A DNA stretch of 54,655 bases from an uncultured Rhodospirillaceae bacterium (GTDB lineage: Bacteria; Pseudomonadota; Alphaproteobacteria; UBA8366), in assembly GCA_913043025.1 (NCBI GenBank), contig CAJWLM010000017.1, positions 1-54,655 on the forward strand. The letters run 5' to 3'. The translations under genes were made by a program, and so were the position numbers. This document shows, piece after piece, positions 27,613 through 34,868 of this stretch. Position 1 is the first letter of the stretch, and every line of letters starts with the position of its first letter. The notes under the pieces are model-generated. The model was given only the letters and a program-made list of their open reading frames with translations. It made no database searches and was not told the origin of the DNA.

Positions 27613-28722
27613 TTAAGGAAGGATTTTACTTTTTTTACGTCTTATCTTGCGTTCATCGTCAATTACCTCGGGAGGAAATTGGCTCATAAAGCAGCAACAA
27701 ACTCCCTCATCGATCATAGTTCTTGGTCCATTTGGGTGTGCAATATGCTTATAAAAGCCATGAGAATGCTCGTGGTCATGAGAATGCTCGTGGTCATGAG
27801 AGTGGCCGTGGTCATGAGAGTGGCTATCTGACTCAACCACATCATCATCTTCTGGATCCATAATTGGTTGGTATTCTGCGTGATGATGATGAACCGACAC
27901 CGTGCCTTCTTTCAAACGTTTCTTGAACGATGACATCAGATCTTTGTCATCTGAAAAGATACCGGTTTCAGCTTCCTTGATTCTTTCTACAAAAGTGTTG
28001 ATCACATGATTTTGATCGGCAAGGTATTTTGCTTTGAAAAACTGAATGTCCGAGTGCTGCTCCGCAATGATATCAACGTATTTGTTAATACGGTCAATAA
28101 GCCTTCCCGTGAAAAGGAAATAAGGGGCCACGACAATCTTTGCATATCCAAGCTTGGTTATGATTTCCAAACCTTGACCAACAGATGGGAAAGTCACCCC
28201 TGAATAAAAGGTTTCAGACCATCCAAAACCCATATTTTCTGCAACTATTCTTGTTAATTTGGCAGCCTCGGCATTTGCTAGAGCGTCTGAAGTACCTCTC
28301 CCTACTACCACTAGCATTGTATCGTAAAAAGTATCCTCGTTGATATTAGCATTCTTTAAAGCCTCTAAAATTCTGGCCTGAAAAGCGGCAATCATTTCTG
28401 GATGTAATGCTAATTCACGCCCATATTTAATTGTAATTCCGGAATTCTTTTCTTGGTAAGTTGTAAGAACAGATGGAATATCATTTTTAGCGTGTGTTGC
28501 AGCAAAAAGCATGCCTGGCACAGCCAAAATTTCTTCGACACCCATGTCTCTTAGTTCATCAAGACCCATATGGATATTGGGGGCGGAATACTCGAGGAAG
28601 CCATGCCTCACTGGGATTTTTGGGAACCTTTTCTTAAGGCCCTTTGCAAGTAACGCGAACTCTTTTTCAGCCTCTTTTGATCGACTGCCGTGCCCACAAA
28701 TCATTATACCTTTTTTTGTCAT
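27613..28722 (-). CDS. cbiX: CbiX-type sirohydrochlorin chelatase with His-rich tail
   Basis: The 369-residue protein has two CbiX/SirB-like chelatase halves (about 1-130 and 135-265). The first opens IMICGHGSRSKEAEKEF with the metal-binding His, and a second likely metal His lies in AATHAKNDIPS. This family inserts Co2+ (or Fe2+) into sirohydrochlorin for B12 or siroheme. After residue 280 there is a long His/Asp-rich tail (HHHHAEYQP, then repeated SHDHEH units) and a CCCF motif, possibly a metal store or a cluster site. The tail is encoded by an 18-base tandem repeat at 27759-27824. Other cobalamin genes are absent from the window. Confidence 0.85.
   Translation of the reverse strand: MTKKGIMICGHGSRSKEAEKEFALLAKGLKKRFPKIPVRHGFLEYSAPNIHMGLDELRDMGVEEILAVPGMLFAATHAKNDIPSVLTTYQEKNSGITIKYGRELALHPEMIAAFQARILEALKNANINEDTFYDTMLVVVGRGTSDALANAEAAKLTRIVAENMGFGWSETFYSGVTFPSVGQGLEIITKLGYAKIVVAPYFLFTGRLIDRINKYVDIIAEQHSDIQFFKAKYLADQNHVINTFVERIKEAETGIFSDDKDLMSSFKKRLKEGTVSVHHHHAEYQPIMDPEDDDVVESDSHSHDHGHSHDHEHSHDHEHSHGFYKHIAHPNGPRTMIDEGVCCCFMSQFPPEVIDDERKIRRKKSKILP
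27759..27824 (-). repeat. 18-base tandem repeat inside cbiX (His-rich linker)
   Basis: Units CATGAGAATGCTCGTGGT (27759-27776 and 27777-27794), CATGAGAGTGGCCGTGGT (27795-27812) and a partial copy (27813-27824) encode a repeated six-residue His/Asp/Glu/Ser unit on the minus strand. The copies are near identical, so copy number may vary between strains and alter metal-binding capacity. Confidence 0.9.
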
Positions 28723-28727
28723 GTATT

Positions 28728-28811
28728 TTAGCTTTCTAAAAACCCTTGGTTCATAACTAAATATTCTTGGCGTACTTCATTGACATCTACCTTGCCCAAT
28801 ACAGCGTCCAC
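28728..28811 (-). CDS. possible short upstream gene or remnant before cbiX
   Basis: Reading the minus strand just upstream of cbiX, one frame stays open from about 28914 to a TAA at 28728-28730, only five bases before the cbiX ATG. The residues look protein-like, for example RWYQFLKIYIVDAVLGKVD and NEVRQEYLVMNQGFLES. No ATG lies in the first part; a GTG at 28811 would give 27 residues without a ribosome-binding site. It could be a tiny coupled protein, a gene starting with a rare codon, or the tail of a lost gene. The upstream part overlaps the plus-strand small gene at 28869. Confidence 0.3.
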   Translation of the reverse strand: MDAVLGKVDVNEVRQEYLVMNQGFLES

Positions 28812-28868
28812 GATGTAAATCTTGAGAAATTGATACCACCGCTTGAGGTTAGCAGAAAGGATAGGTAG

Positions 28869-28964
28869 ATGAAGAAATGGTTTGTCCCTTTGATTTCGGT
28901 GATACTCGGTATTGCTGCTTTATGGGCCATAACAGTATTTGTTTTGTATTTGTCGGCAAACTGA
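28869..28964 (+). CDS. 31-residue single-helix membrane protein
   Basis: An ATG preceded by AAGGATAGG reads 31 codons to TGA. The product starts MKKWFVPLISVILG and is one continuous hydrophobic helix (about residues 5-28) ending LYLSAN. The basic N terminus predicts N-in orientation. It is divergent from cbiX and convergent with a glyoxalase-family gene. The composition is typical of a real small membrane protein; the overlap with the minus-strand frame described at 28728 means only one of the two is likely in that overlap. Confidence 0.55.
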   Translation: MKKWFVPLISVILGIAALWAITVFVLYLSAN

Positions 28965-29010
28965 GGTGCTTGTTACATTTAAGCTGTGTGAAATGATTCT
29001 GCCTATGATT

Positions 29011-29361
29011 TCAGAGAGGACGTGCGAAGCTCAATTCATGCCCATCCGGATCTGTGATATGAAAATAGCGCTCCCCCCAAGCAGCGTCCTTCGGAAGTGT
29101 ATCTGGAGTATAGCCAGTCTTCAGCGCTAGATTATAAATTGCGTCGACATCAGCTACATGAAATATAGCCCGCCCCCACCATGACCATTGCTTCTCTGGC
29201 GATTGAACGGTCAGATTGACAAAACCACCTCCAGCAAAAAAGCTGGTGAACGAGGCGTCTTCGCCACCGTATTTGAGTTCAAAACCGAGACTCTTGTAGA
29301 AATGAACCGCCCGCTTCATGTCGTGCGTGGCGAAGGTGACAGCGCTTATCCCCTCAATCAT
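29011..29361 (-). CDS. VOC-family (glyoxalase/bleomycin-resistance-like) protein
   Basis: A 116-residue protein made of two beta-alpha-beta-beta-beta modules. The first starts ISAVTFATHDMKRAVHFYKSLGFEL, of which the THDMKRAVHFY part is the family opener; the second ends FHITDPDGHELSFARPL, whose DPDGHELSFA is the canonical metal-site strand. Internal GRAIFHVADVDAIY marks the second module start. The ATG at 29361 places the first strand at residue 4 and is preferred over the frame start at 29406. The substrate of such single-domain VOC proteins is generally not predictable. Confidence 0.85.
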   Translation of the reverse strand: MIEGISAVTFATHDMKRAVHFYKSLGFELKYGGEDASFTSFFAGGGFVNLTVQSPEKQWSWWGRAIFHVADVDAIYNLALKTGYTPDTLPKDAAWGERYFHITDPDGHELSFARPL

Positions 29362-29504
29362 GTGTTTGTGACATAACGCTTCTACACATATACGGTTAGC
29401 ACGCAAAAAGTGTATTCAAATTCTGCGTCTCTGTTTTCAAAAAGAACAGAAATTGATGGAGTAGATTTTACGCTGAGCTTCGCCATATCAATAAAATGCT
29501 CCAG

Positions 29505-29756
29505 TTACTCGGGTTTGTGCTTCTTTATTATTCTAGAATCCACTCCGGCAATCGGTCTTTCTATTTTAATTGTTTTTGGATTTTGGCCTTCAGGCATCAA
29601 AGCAATCACAGTTTCTACATCCGGACATCCATCCTCATGACACTTCAGTTCCGATACCATAATCACCACATTATCATCAATACCCCATGTATCACGCACT
29701 AAATTTTTTACGCGCTGTGTGTGGTTAACCTTGGGTTTGTTTGAAAATTCGAACAT
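29505..29756 (-). CDS. small CxxxxC protein divergent from cobW-like gene
   Basis: An 83-residue protein beginning MFEFSNKPKVNHTQRVKNLV. The core is VSELKCHEDGCPDVETVIAL, with two cysteines four apart and a following Pro-Asp-Val-Glu-Thr, then a basic KTIKIERPIAGV strand. I recall similar small CxxxxCP..ET proteins near COG0523 GTPase genes in alphaproteobacteria, but cannot name a family. The cysteines, the His in between and the neighbouring CobW-like gene suggest a link to metal homeostasis. The longer frame starts at 29801; the ATG at 29756 is preferred because the sequence upstream of it looks non-conserved. Confidence 0.6.
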   Translation of the reverse strand: MFEFSNKPKVNHTQRVKNLVRDTWGIDDNVVIMVSELKCHEDGCPDVETVIALMPEGQNPKTIKIERPIAGVDSRIIKKHKPE

Positions 29757-29954
29757 AATAAAAATGGTTCCTATTTTTGCCAAATTTTTTCTCGACAGCA
29801 TCCCGAAGAGAGATCAACTTTCCGAAAATACTCGAACTAAGCAGTAGTTTTTATATTTTTGGTAATGCTATAACATCACAATTTTCGGTTATAGCTGAAA
29901 CAGTATTTCTTCGGCTAAATTTTATTTTTTACTTAATAATTGGGAATTGCAGAA

Positions 29955-30926
29955 ATGGTTGGCACTGAACAAGTTCCAGTAACTGTCTTAACAGGGTTTT
30001 TAGGTGCAGGGAAAACCACCCTTTTGAACCGCATTTTAACAGAGCAGCATGGCCATCGGTATGCTGTAATTGTCAATGAATTCGGGGAGGAGGGTATAGA
30101 CAACGACTTGGTTGTAGATGCTGACGAAGAAGTATTTGAAATGAATAATGGCTGCATTTGCTGCACTGTTCGTGGCGACTTGATAAGGATATTAAGTGGC
30201 CTTATGAAGCGTGCAGATCAGCTTGATGCTATTATCGTTGAGACGACAGGTCTTGCTGATCCGGCGCCTGTAGCGCAGACATTTTTCGTGGATGACGATG
30301 TTGCAAGCCGAACCAAGCTTGATGCAATTGTTACAGTCGCTGATGCCGTCCACCTCGGTGCACAATTAGGCGAACACCACGAGGCGGAAGAGCAGATAGC
30401 CTTCGCGGATGTTGTTCTTCTGAATAAGACTGACCTTGTGGATGCTGCTGGACTTGATTCAGTTGAAACTCGTATTCGTAAAATCAATCCATATGCTAAA
30501 ATCATTCGAACCACGCGTTGTGAAGCTGAGCTCAATGCGGTACTTGGACTTGATGCATTCAACCTTGATCGTGTCATGGAATTTGAGCCAGACTTTTTGG
30601 AGTCAGATCATGCCCACGATCATGATGATGATATCACCAGCATTTCCTTCGTTTCAGAAACACCACTGGATATCGAAAAATTTCAGAAATGGTTTGGCAA
30701 ACTTTTGCAGACCCGAGGGCAAGACATTCTCCGGTCAAAAGGTATTCTGAATTTTTCAAGCACGGATGATCGTTATGTGTTCCAGGGTGTTCACATGTTA
30801 ATGGATGCCTCTACAATGGGCGCTTGGCCGGAGGGAAAGGCTCGTAACTCCAGGGTTGTATTTATTGGACGGAACCTTGACAGCATGGGCTTGAAGGAGG
30901 GTTTTGAGAGTTGTAAGGCGGCGTGA
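29955..30926 (+). CDS. CobW/COG0523-family metal-chaperone GTPase
   Basis: A 323-residue G3E GTPase. Walker A is GFLGAGKTTLLN (residues about 14-25), the family metal-binding CxCC is Cys67-Ile-Cys69-Cys70, Walker B lies in IVETTGLADP and the base-specificity motif is NKTD. A His/Asp-rich stretch (SDHAHDHDDDI) precedes the C-terminal CobW domain. COG0523 proteins deliver Zn2+ or other metals to client enzymes, often under Zur control. The ATG at 29955 is chosen over the TTG at 29940. Its stop overlaps the next gene's GTG (GTGA), which indicates coupling to the WD40 protein. Confidence 0.92.
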   Translation: MVGTEQVPVTVLTGFLGAGKTTLLNRILTEQHGHRYAVIVNEFGEEGIDNDLVVDADEEVFEMNNGCICCTVRGDLIRILSGLMKRADQLDAIIVETTGLADPAPVAQTFFVDDDVASRTKLDAIVTVADAVHLGAQLGEHHEAEEQIAFADVVLLNKTDLVDAAGLDSVETRIRKINPYAKIIRTTRCEAELNAVLGLDAFNLDRVMEFEPDFLESDHAHDHDDDITSISFVSETPLDIEKFQKWFGKLLQTRGQDILRSKGILNFSSTDDRYVFQGVHMLMDASTMGAWPEGKARNSRVVFIGRNLDSMGLKEGFESCKAA

Positions 30927-31966
30927 CATTGAGCCAAGCACCTACCAAACCACCTCCTGGATTCAGAAAAACCTCCTTTGAGGAGACGGCAGGACTATTC
31001 GATACGGGCGCACCTGTAACAGGTGCTGTTGCAAATGGTGACGGTATTGCTTCAACCTTTGGGGACGGTACTGTTCGTTTTTTTCATCCTAGCGAAACAT
31101 CGCCTGCTGAAGTGCATGCCCATAATGGTGTTGTTCTTTGTTGTGCAGCCGAAGGGGATCATCTTTTAACCGGCGGAGATGATGGGAAGTTTTTAAGAAT
31201 TGCACCCGATGGCACTGTAAATGAACTCGCTAATTTCGGATCAAAGTGGGTTGATTGTGTCGCGGCAAGCAATGGGTTGCGTGCATGTTCCTCAGGTCGA
31301 AAAGCCTATATATGGACCTCTGGCAGGTCAGAAGCAACAGAGCTAGAACACTCAAGCACTGTGGGTGGCCTGGCTTTTGATGCAAAGGGTAGTCGCCTTG
31401 CAGTTGCACATTACGGTGGAGTAACAGTCTGGGAACAGAAAAAACACAGGTGGAAAAAGTCAAAACTATTTTGGCAAGGGTCCCATGGTGCAATAACATT
31501 TAGCCCGGACGGCAAATTTATTGTAACGGCGATGCAGGAAAATGCACTCCACGGCTGGCGTCTGCGCGGTAAAATTGATCTCGCAATGACTGGCTACCCT
31601 TCCAAAGCCAAGAGTTTTGCGTGGGTAGGTGAAACACCCTATCTCGCCACGTCTGGCGGGTATGAAGCAATTTGTTGGCCATTTGACGGTCCGCAGGGCC
31701 CCATGGAGCGACCGCCACTTTGTGTCGGTCAACACGGTGAAAATATAGCAACTTGTGTGGAGGCATTCCCACTGCTGAATGCAGTCTTCGTTGGTTTTCA
31801 GGATGGCGCCGTGCTTGTGTCGGAACTCCAAGAGACTAAGGATGTAATGGCGCTCAGGGGTCCAACCGGCATCGAGGTAACAGCGATTGCAATCAATCAG
31901 CCTCAGTCACATTTGTTCGTCGGCGACGCAAGGGGGCATTCGCTTTGGGCGCCATTAAAGAACTAA
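30923..31966 (+). CDS. WD40-repeat protein linked to the COG0523 GTPase
   Basis: A 347-residue beta-propeller protein without signal peptide. WD-like blades are visible as HNGVVLCCAAEGDHLLTGGDDGKFLR, of which GDHLLTGGDDG is the clearest, then LEHSSTVGGLAFDAKGSRLAV, HGAITFSPDGKFIVTAM and a last blade ending SHLFVGDARGHSLW. Seven blades are plausible. It begins at a GTG overlapping the cobW-family stop by four bases, so both proteins are made from one message. A propeller of this kind would act as a docking platform, perhaps for the metal chaperone, but that is inference. Confidence 0.85.
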   Translation: MTLSQAPTKPPPGFRKTSFEETAGLFDTGAPVTGAVANGDGIASTFGDGTVRFFHPSETSPAEVHAHNGVVLCCAAEGDHLLTGGDDGKFLRIAPDGTVNELANFGSKWVDCVAASNGLRACSSGRKAYIWTSGRSEATELEHSSTVGGLAFDAKGSRLAVAHYGGVTVWEQKKHRWKKSKLFWQGSHGAITFSPDGKFIVTAMQENALHGWRLRGKIDLAMTGYPSKAKSFAWVGETPYLATSGGYEAICWPFDGPQGPMERPPLCVGQHGENIATCVEAFPLLNAVFVGFQDGAVLVSELQETKDVMALRGPTGIEVTAIAINQPQSHLFVGDARGHSLWAPLKN

Positions 31967-32053
31967 TTTACAGGAGTATAAAAGCCTTTCCTCAAGAATA
32001 AAGGATTGACCATAAAAGAGTACCGAACTGGCAACTCTTATCTTACGCTTTCG

Positions 32054-33637
32054 CTAGAATAAAGTATTCTGGTCCTCACATCCCTTATATTCCTTACGGA
32101 CGCATTCACGGGCAAGTTTCTTTGCCTTTGCAATTTGTGCAGGTGTCATCTTTTGCGCTGTACTATCTTGGGCTTGAATTGAACCTTTATCTCCCGATGT
32201 TGCACCAATATCAAACCACATAAGCGAATAGACCAAGTTCCTTTGAACGCCTTGGCCAAAAAGATACGATTTACCCAGATTATACAAGGATGGTATATGT
32301 TGCTTTTCTGCTCCATGCCTAAACCATTTTACCGCTTCTTTATAATCCTGCGGAACACCATCTCCTTTCCGATACATTAGGCCTAGGGTAAAAGCGGAGT
32401 CTGGATCCCCTAGCTTTGCGGCAGCGTTGTACCACTTCAAAGCAGCTCTAGTATCCTTTGGAACGCCCTTTCCGGTCCTATACATTACCCCTAAATTGTA
32501 AGCCGCACTACCATGTCCCTGTTTCGCAGCGAGCGTGTACCACGTTATCGCAGTCTGCAAATCCAGAGGAACGCCGTGCCCTCTGAGGTACATCTGTCCG
32601 ATATTAAATTGAGCATTTCCATCTCCCCGTTTAGCAAGAAGTTGAAACTCCCCGAACGCAGTTTGATACTTTCCTCTCTCATAAGCAGAAGAACATTTAG
32701 ACGTAATGGGTGAGTGAGAGTGCTTGGTTCCTGGAAGACAGAAACCTGCAATAGGTTGAGGGCTCATACTTAAACTCATACTCTCAAAAGGCTTGGTTTG
32801 TTTAGATGATGTTGGCTTTGCGTAACAGCCCTTGTACTTCTTATTAATACATTCGTGGGCGAGTTTTTCTGCTTTTTCAAGCTGTGATGGTGTCATTTTC
32901 TTGGCGACTATATCTCTAGTCTTAATTCCAGCTTTATCGCCGGATCTTGCAACAATATCCCACCACATATGAGCGCGAATGTAGTCTTTTTGAATGCCGT
33001 CCCCAAAATAATACATTTTACCAAGGTTGAATTGGCAAGGGATGTGACCCATCGCTGATCCCAGCCTAAACCACTTTACCGCTTTGTTATAATCTTGTGG
33101 AATACCATCCCCTTTGCTGTGCATTAGACCTAATGCAAATGCGGAGTGGGGGCTCCCGTGTTTTGTGGCAACTCTGTACCACTTCAGTGCTGTCTGATGA
33201 TTTTGAGGAACGCCATTGCCAGTTCTGTACATGACCCCCAAATTGTGAGGTGCGTCGGCATTTCCCTGTTTCGCTGCGCGTTTGTACCATTTAATAGCAC
33301 TCTTTGCATCCTTTGGAACTCCTGTCCCGTTTTCGTATAGTATGCCCAAACTGTGTTGCGCTTTGGCATACCCTTGCGCGGCAGCCAAATTATACCAATT
33401 TGCTGCCATTTTAAGATTTTTTGGAGTACCTATGCCCCTATAATACATCGTGCCTAAATTAAACTGAGCAACTGCATCGCCCTGTTTAGCGGCTATTGTC
33501 CATTGCTTAAGCGCGGTTGCATAATCATTTTTTCCGTAAGCGTCGGCTCCTTTTTGGTAATCAGCTCGCGCACTTATCCCTACGCTTACAGTAATCACGG
33601 TGAACACAAGACAAAGTATTTTGGTAAATTTGGTCAT
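32054..33637 (-). CDS. secreted Sel1-repeat protein with internal duplication
   Basis: A 527-residue exported protein (signal peptide ending SARADYQ). Sel1/TPR-like units of about 36 residues repeat throughout, with the pattern GNADAxxNLGxMYRxGxGVPxDxxxAxKWYxxAA. The chain is two homologous halves: one from about 27 to 275, closing with KMTPSQLEKAEKLAHEC and KKYKGC, the other from about 310 to 527, closing with KMTPAQIAKAKKLAREC and KEYKGC. The join is a Ser/Pro/Lys-rich linker of about 35 residues. Sel1 proteins are protein-protein adaptors; the partner is unknown. Confidence 0.9.
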   Translation of the reverse strand: MTKFTKILCLVFTVITVSVGISARADYQKGADAYGKNDYATALKQWTIAAKQGDAVAQFNLGTMYYRGIGTPKNLKMAANWYNLAAAQGYAKAQHSLGILYENGTGVPKDAKSAIKWYKRAAKQGNADAPHNLGVMYRTGNGVPQNHQTALKWYRVATKHGSPHSAFALGLMHSKGDGIPQDYNKAVKWFRLGSAMGHIPCQFNLGKMYYFGDGIQKDYIRAHMWWDIVARSGDKAGIKTRDIVAKKMTPSQLEKAEKLAHECINKKYKGCYAKPTSSKQTKPFESMSLSMSPQPIAGFCLPGTKHSHSPITSKCSSAYERGKYQTAFGEFQLLAKRGDGNAQFNIGQMYLRGHGVPLDLQTAITWYTLAAKQGHGSAAYNLGVMYRTGKGVPKDTRAALKWYNAAAKLGDPDSAFTLGLMYRKGDGVPQDYKEAVKWFRHGAEKQHIPSLYNLGKSYLFGQGVQRNLVYSLMWFDIGATSGDKGSIQAQDSTAQKMTPAQIAKAKKLARECVRKEYKGCEDQNTLF

Positions 33638-33882
33638 TTCAACACCATGTCACACAATCCTGCTTCTGTGTAGGGAGATACTTTCCAACAGAACTAGCAA
33701 TCTACGTAATCTCTTATTAATATTTGAAACATGCACTGGAGGTTCACTATTCGATGTATCTTTGGGTGGCAACAGGAGATTTTAAATAGCCTCAAGTGAC
33801 CATTTGAAGGAAGGCGGCTTCGTAGATTTGAGCCTACACGAATGATGAGATTTAAAAATTGTGGTGAACAAGGTTTGCTGAA

Positions 33883-34305
33883 ATGAGGCTTTCTAATAAA
33901 ATATGCTTTCGGATCGTGTTGTATATCACGACTGCCTACACTTTAGCTCTTGGGCAAACTTTCGTTGAAACGTTGACTAGTCAGGGAGGAGGTATTTTCG
34001 TCTTCATACTGTGGCCTTTTATTATTCCACCTCTGTCGATCACCCCATGGTATTTAATAGGCTTTCAAAAAACCAGGTTTGCTCATCTATCAATGCTTCC
34101 ACCTCTTACAGTTATCCCGTGCTGGTTTCTAATAAAAGACCGGTTTATGAAAAAAACTCAGGCTATTACTCCTTCAAACGATACTAAACTATGGAAGTTA
34201 GACCATGCCATTGCCCTGATATGGAACGGAATTATGGGTATACTGTCTTTATTGTGTATCTATTTGATCATTGGTAATCTGGCAATGATCAAATTTTTTA
34301 AGTGA
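33883..34305 (+). CDS. hypothetical polytopic membrane protein
   Basis: I do not recognise the family. The 140-residue product has four hydrophobic segments, about residues 8-28, 33-58, 68-86 and 108-135, and a short hydrophilic loop (RFMKKTQAITPSNDTK). The charge pattern fits an inner-membrane protein. It is isolated between the Sel1 gene and a long AT-rich gap. No catalytic motif is visible. Confidence 0.55.
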   Translation: MRLSNKICFRIVLYITTAYTLALGQTFVETLTSQGGGIFVFILWPFIIPPLSITPWYLIGFQKTRFAHLSMLPPLTVIPCWFLIKDRFMKKTQAITPSNDTKLWKLDHAIALIWNGIMGILSLLCIYLIIGNLAMIKFFK

Positions 34306-34868
34306 ATACTGAGTTAAGATCGGCACTGGTTAATTTGCTGGGCGTTGCGAAACTGTGTTGATGTAGGGTTAGGTTACCTACACGTGCATGAGTGAAACAC
34401 AGAACAGCTCCACAGTTCAATGAGCAGCATTTGCCCGGATCTACTCCAAAATCCTTCCGTGCATTAAACGATTGGAAAGAGGAATTCCATTGGCAATGCC
34501 TCTATGGAATTTTGTACTAACAATCGCATTAGTTTGATTAAAGTTTAATCAAAGCTGAAACCGGGTGCTAATACATTTGGCGTTTTTCGTTTCTTATGGT
34601 TGTTTGATTTTTCCGATAGAAAAAATTATTCAATAAAATTAGGTATTTAGGGGGTTCCGGAACCTTTTTCTTTTTGGCATGAAAATGGCAGTGTCGCGCT
34701 AAGAGCATCATTGTCGCCAGACACTGGAATGTGCACGCAGGATTACGGAAGGAGTGCAGCACAAATTTTCTAAATTAGGTGGTTAATATTTCAACCTTAC
34801 GATGTTTGTCGGGGGATTTTAAAGCTCAAATGCAAGTAAAAACCATAAAGTTTTGGAGTAAGTTTAAT
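34306..34868. promoter_or_regulatory. long AT-rich upstream region of the ABC transporter operon
   Basis: About 560 bases hold no credible gene. They contain a perfect 10+1+10 inverted repeat (34533-34553) and a 12-base palindrome GGTTCCGGAACC at 34653-34664 followed by TTTTTC, which could be a weak terminator or a second protein site. The binding-protein gene's promoter must lie here, but I could not place hexamers with confidence. Confidence 0.45.
34533..34553. promoter_or_regulatory. perfect inverted repeat, candidate operator
   Basis: Arms TTTGATTAAA and TTTAATCAAA flank a single G, giving perfect dyad symmetry over 21 bases. It lies 315 bases before the binding-protein ATG in a gene-free region. 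The arms are too AT-rich to form a good terminator and no U-tract follows, so a dimeric regulator site is more likely. No regulator gene is adjacent. Confidence 0.5.

Noticed and set aside
27759-27824. 18-base direct repeats considered as a CRISPR-like array
   Set aside because: Units are contiguous without spacers and encode a His-rich linker in frame within cbiX.
30218-30577. 119-codon open frame antisense to the COG0523 GTPase gene
   Set aside because: It overlaps a gene with complete GTPase motifs and its translation is Ser/Arg-rich without domain features.
34533-34553. Palindrome considered as an FNR/FixK box
   Set aside because: The TTGAT and ATCAA halves are nine bases apart, whereas FNR sites need four.
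34653-34664. GGTTCCGGAACC followed by TTTTTC considered as an intrinsic terminator
   Set aside because: With any realistic loop the stem is only four pairs, and no gene ends close by on the plus strand except one 350 bases away.
34568-34762. 64-codon minus-strand frame in the gap before the importer
   Set aside because: The translation lacks any structure or ribosome-binding site and runs through low-complexity Lys and His stretches.
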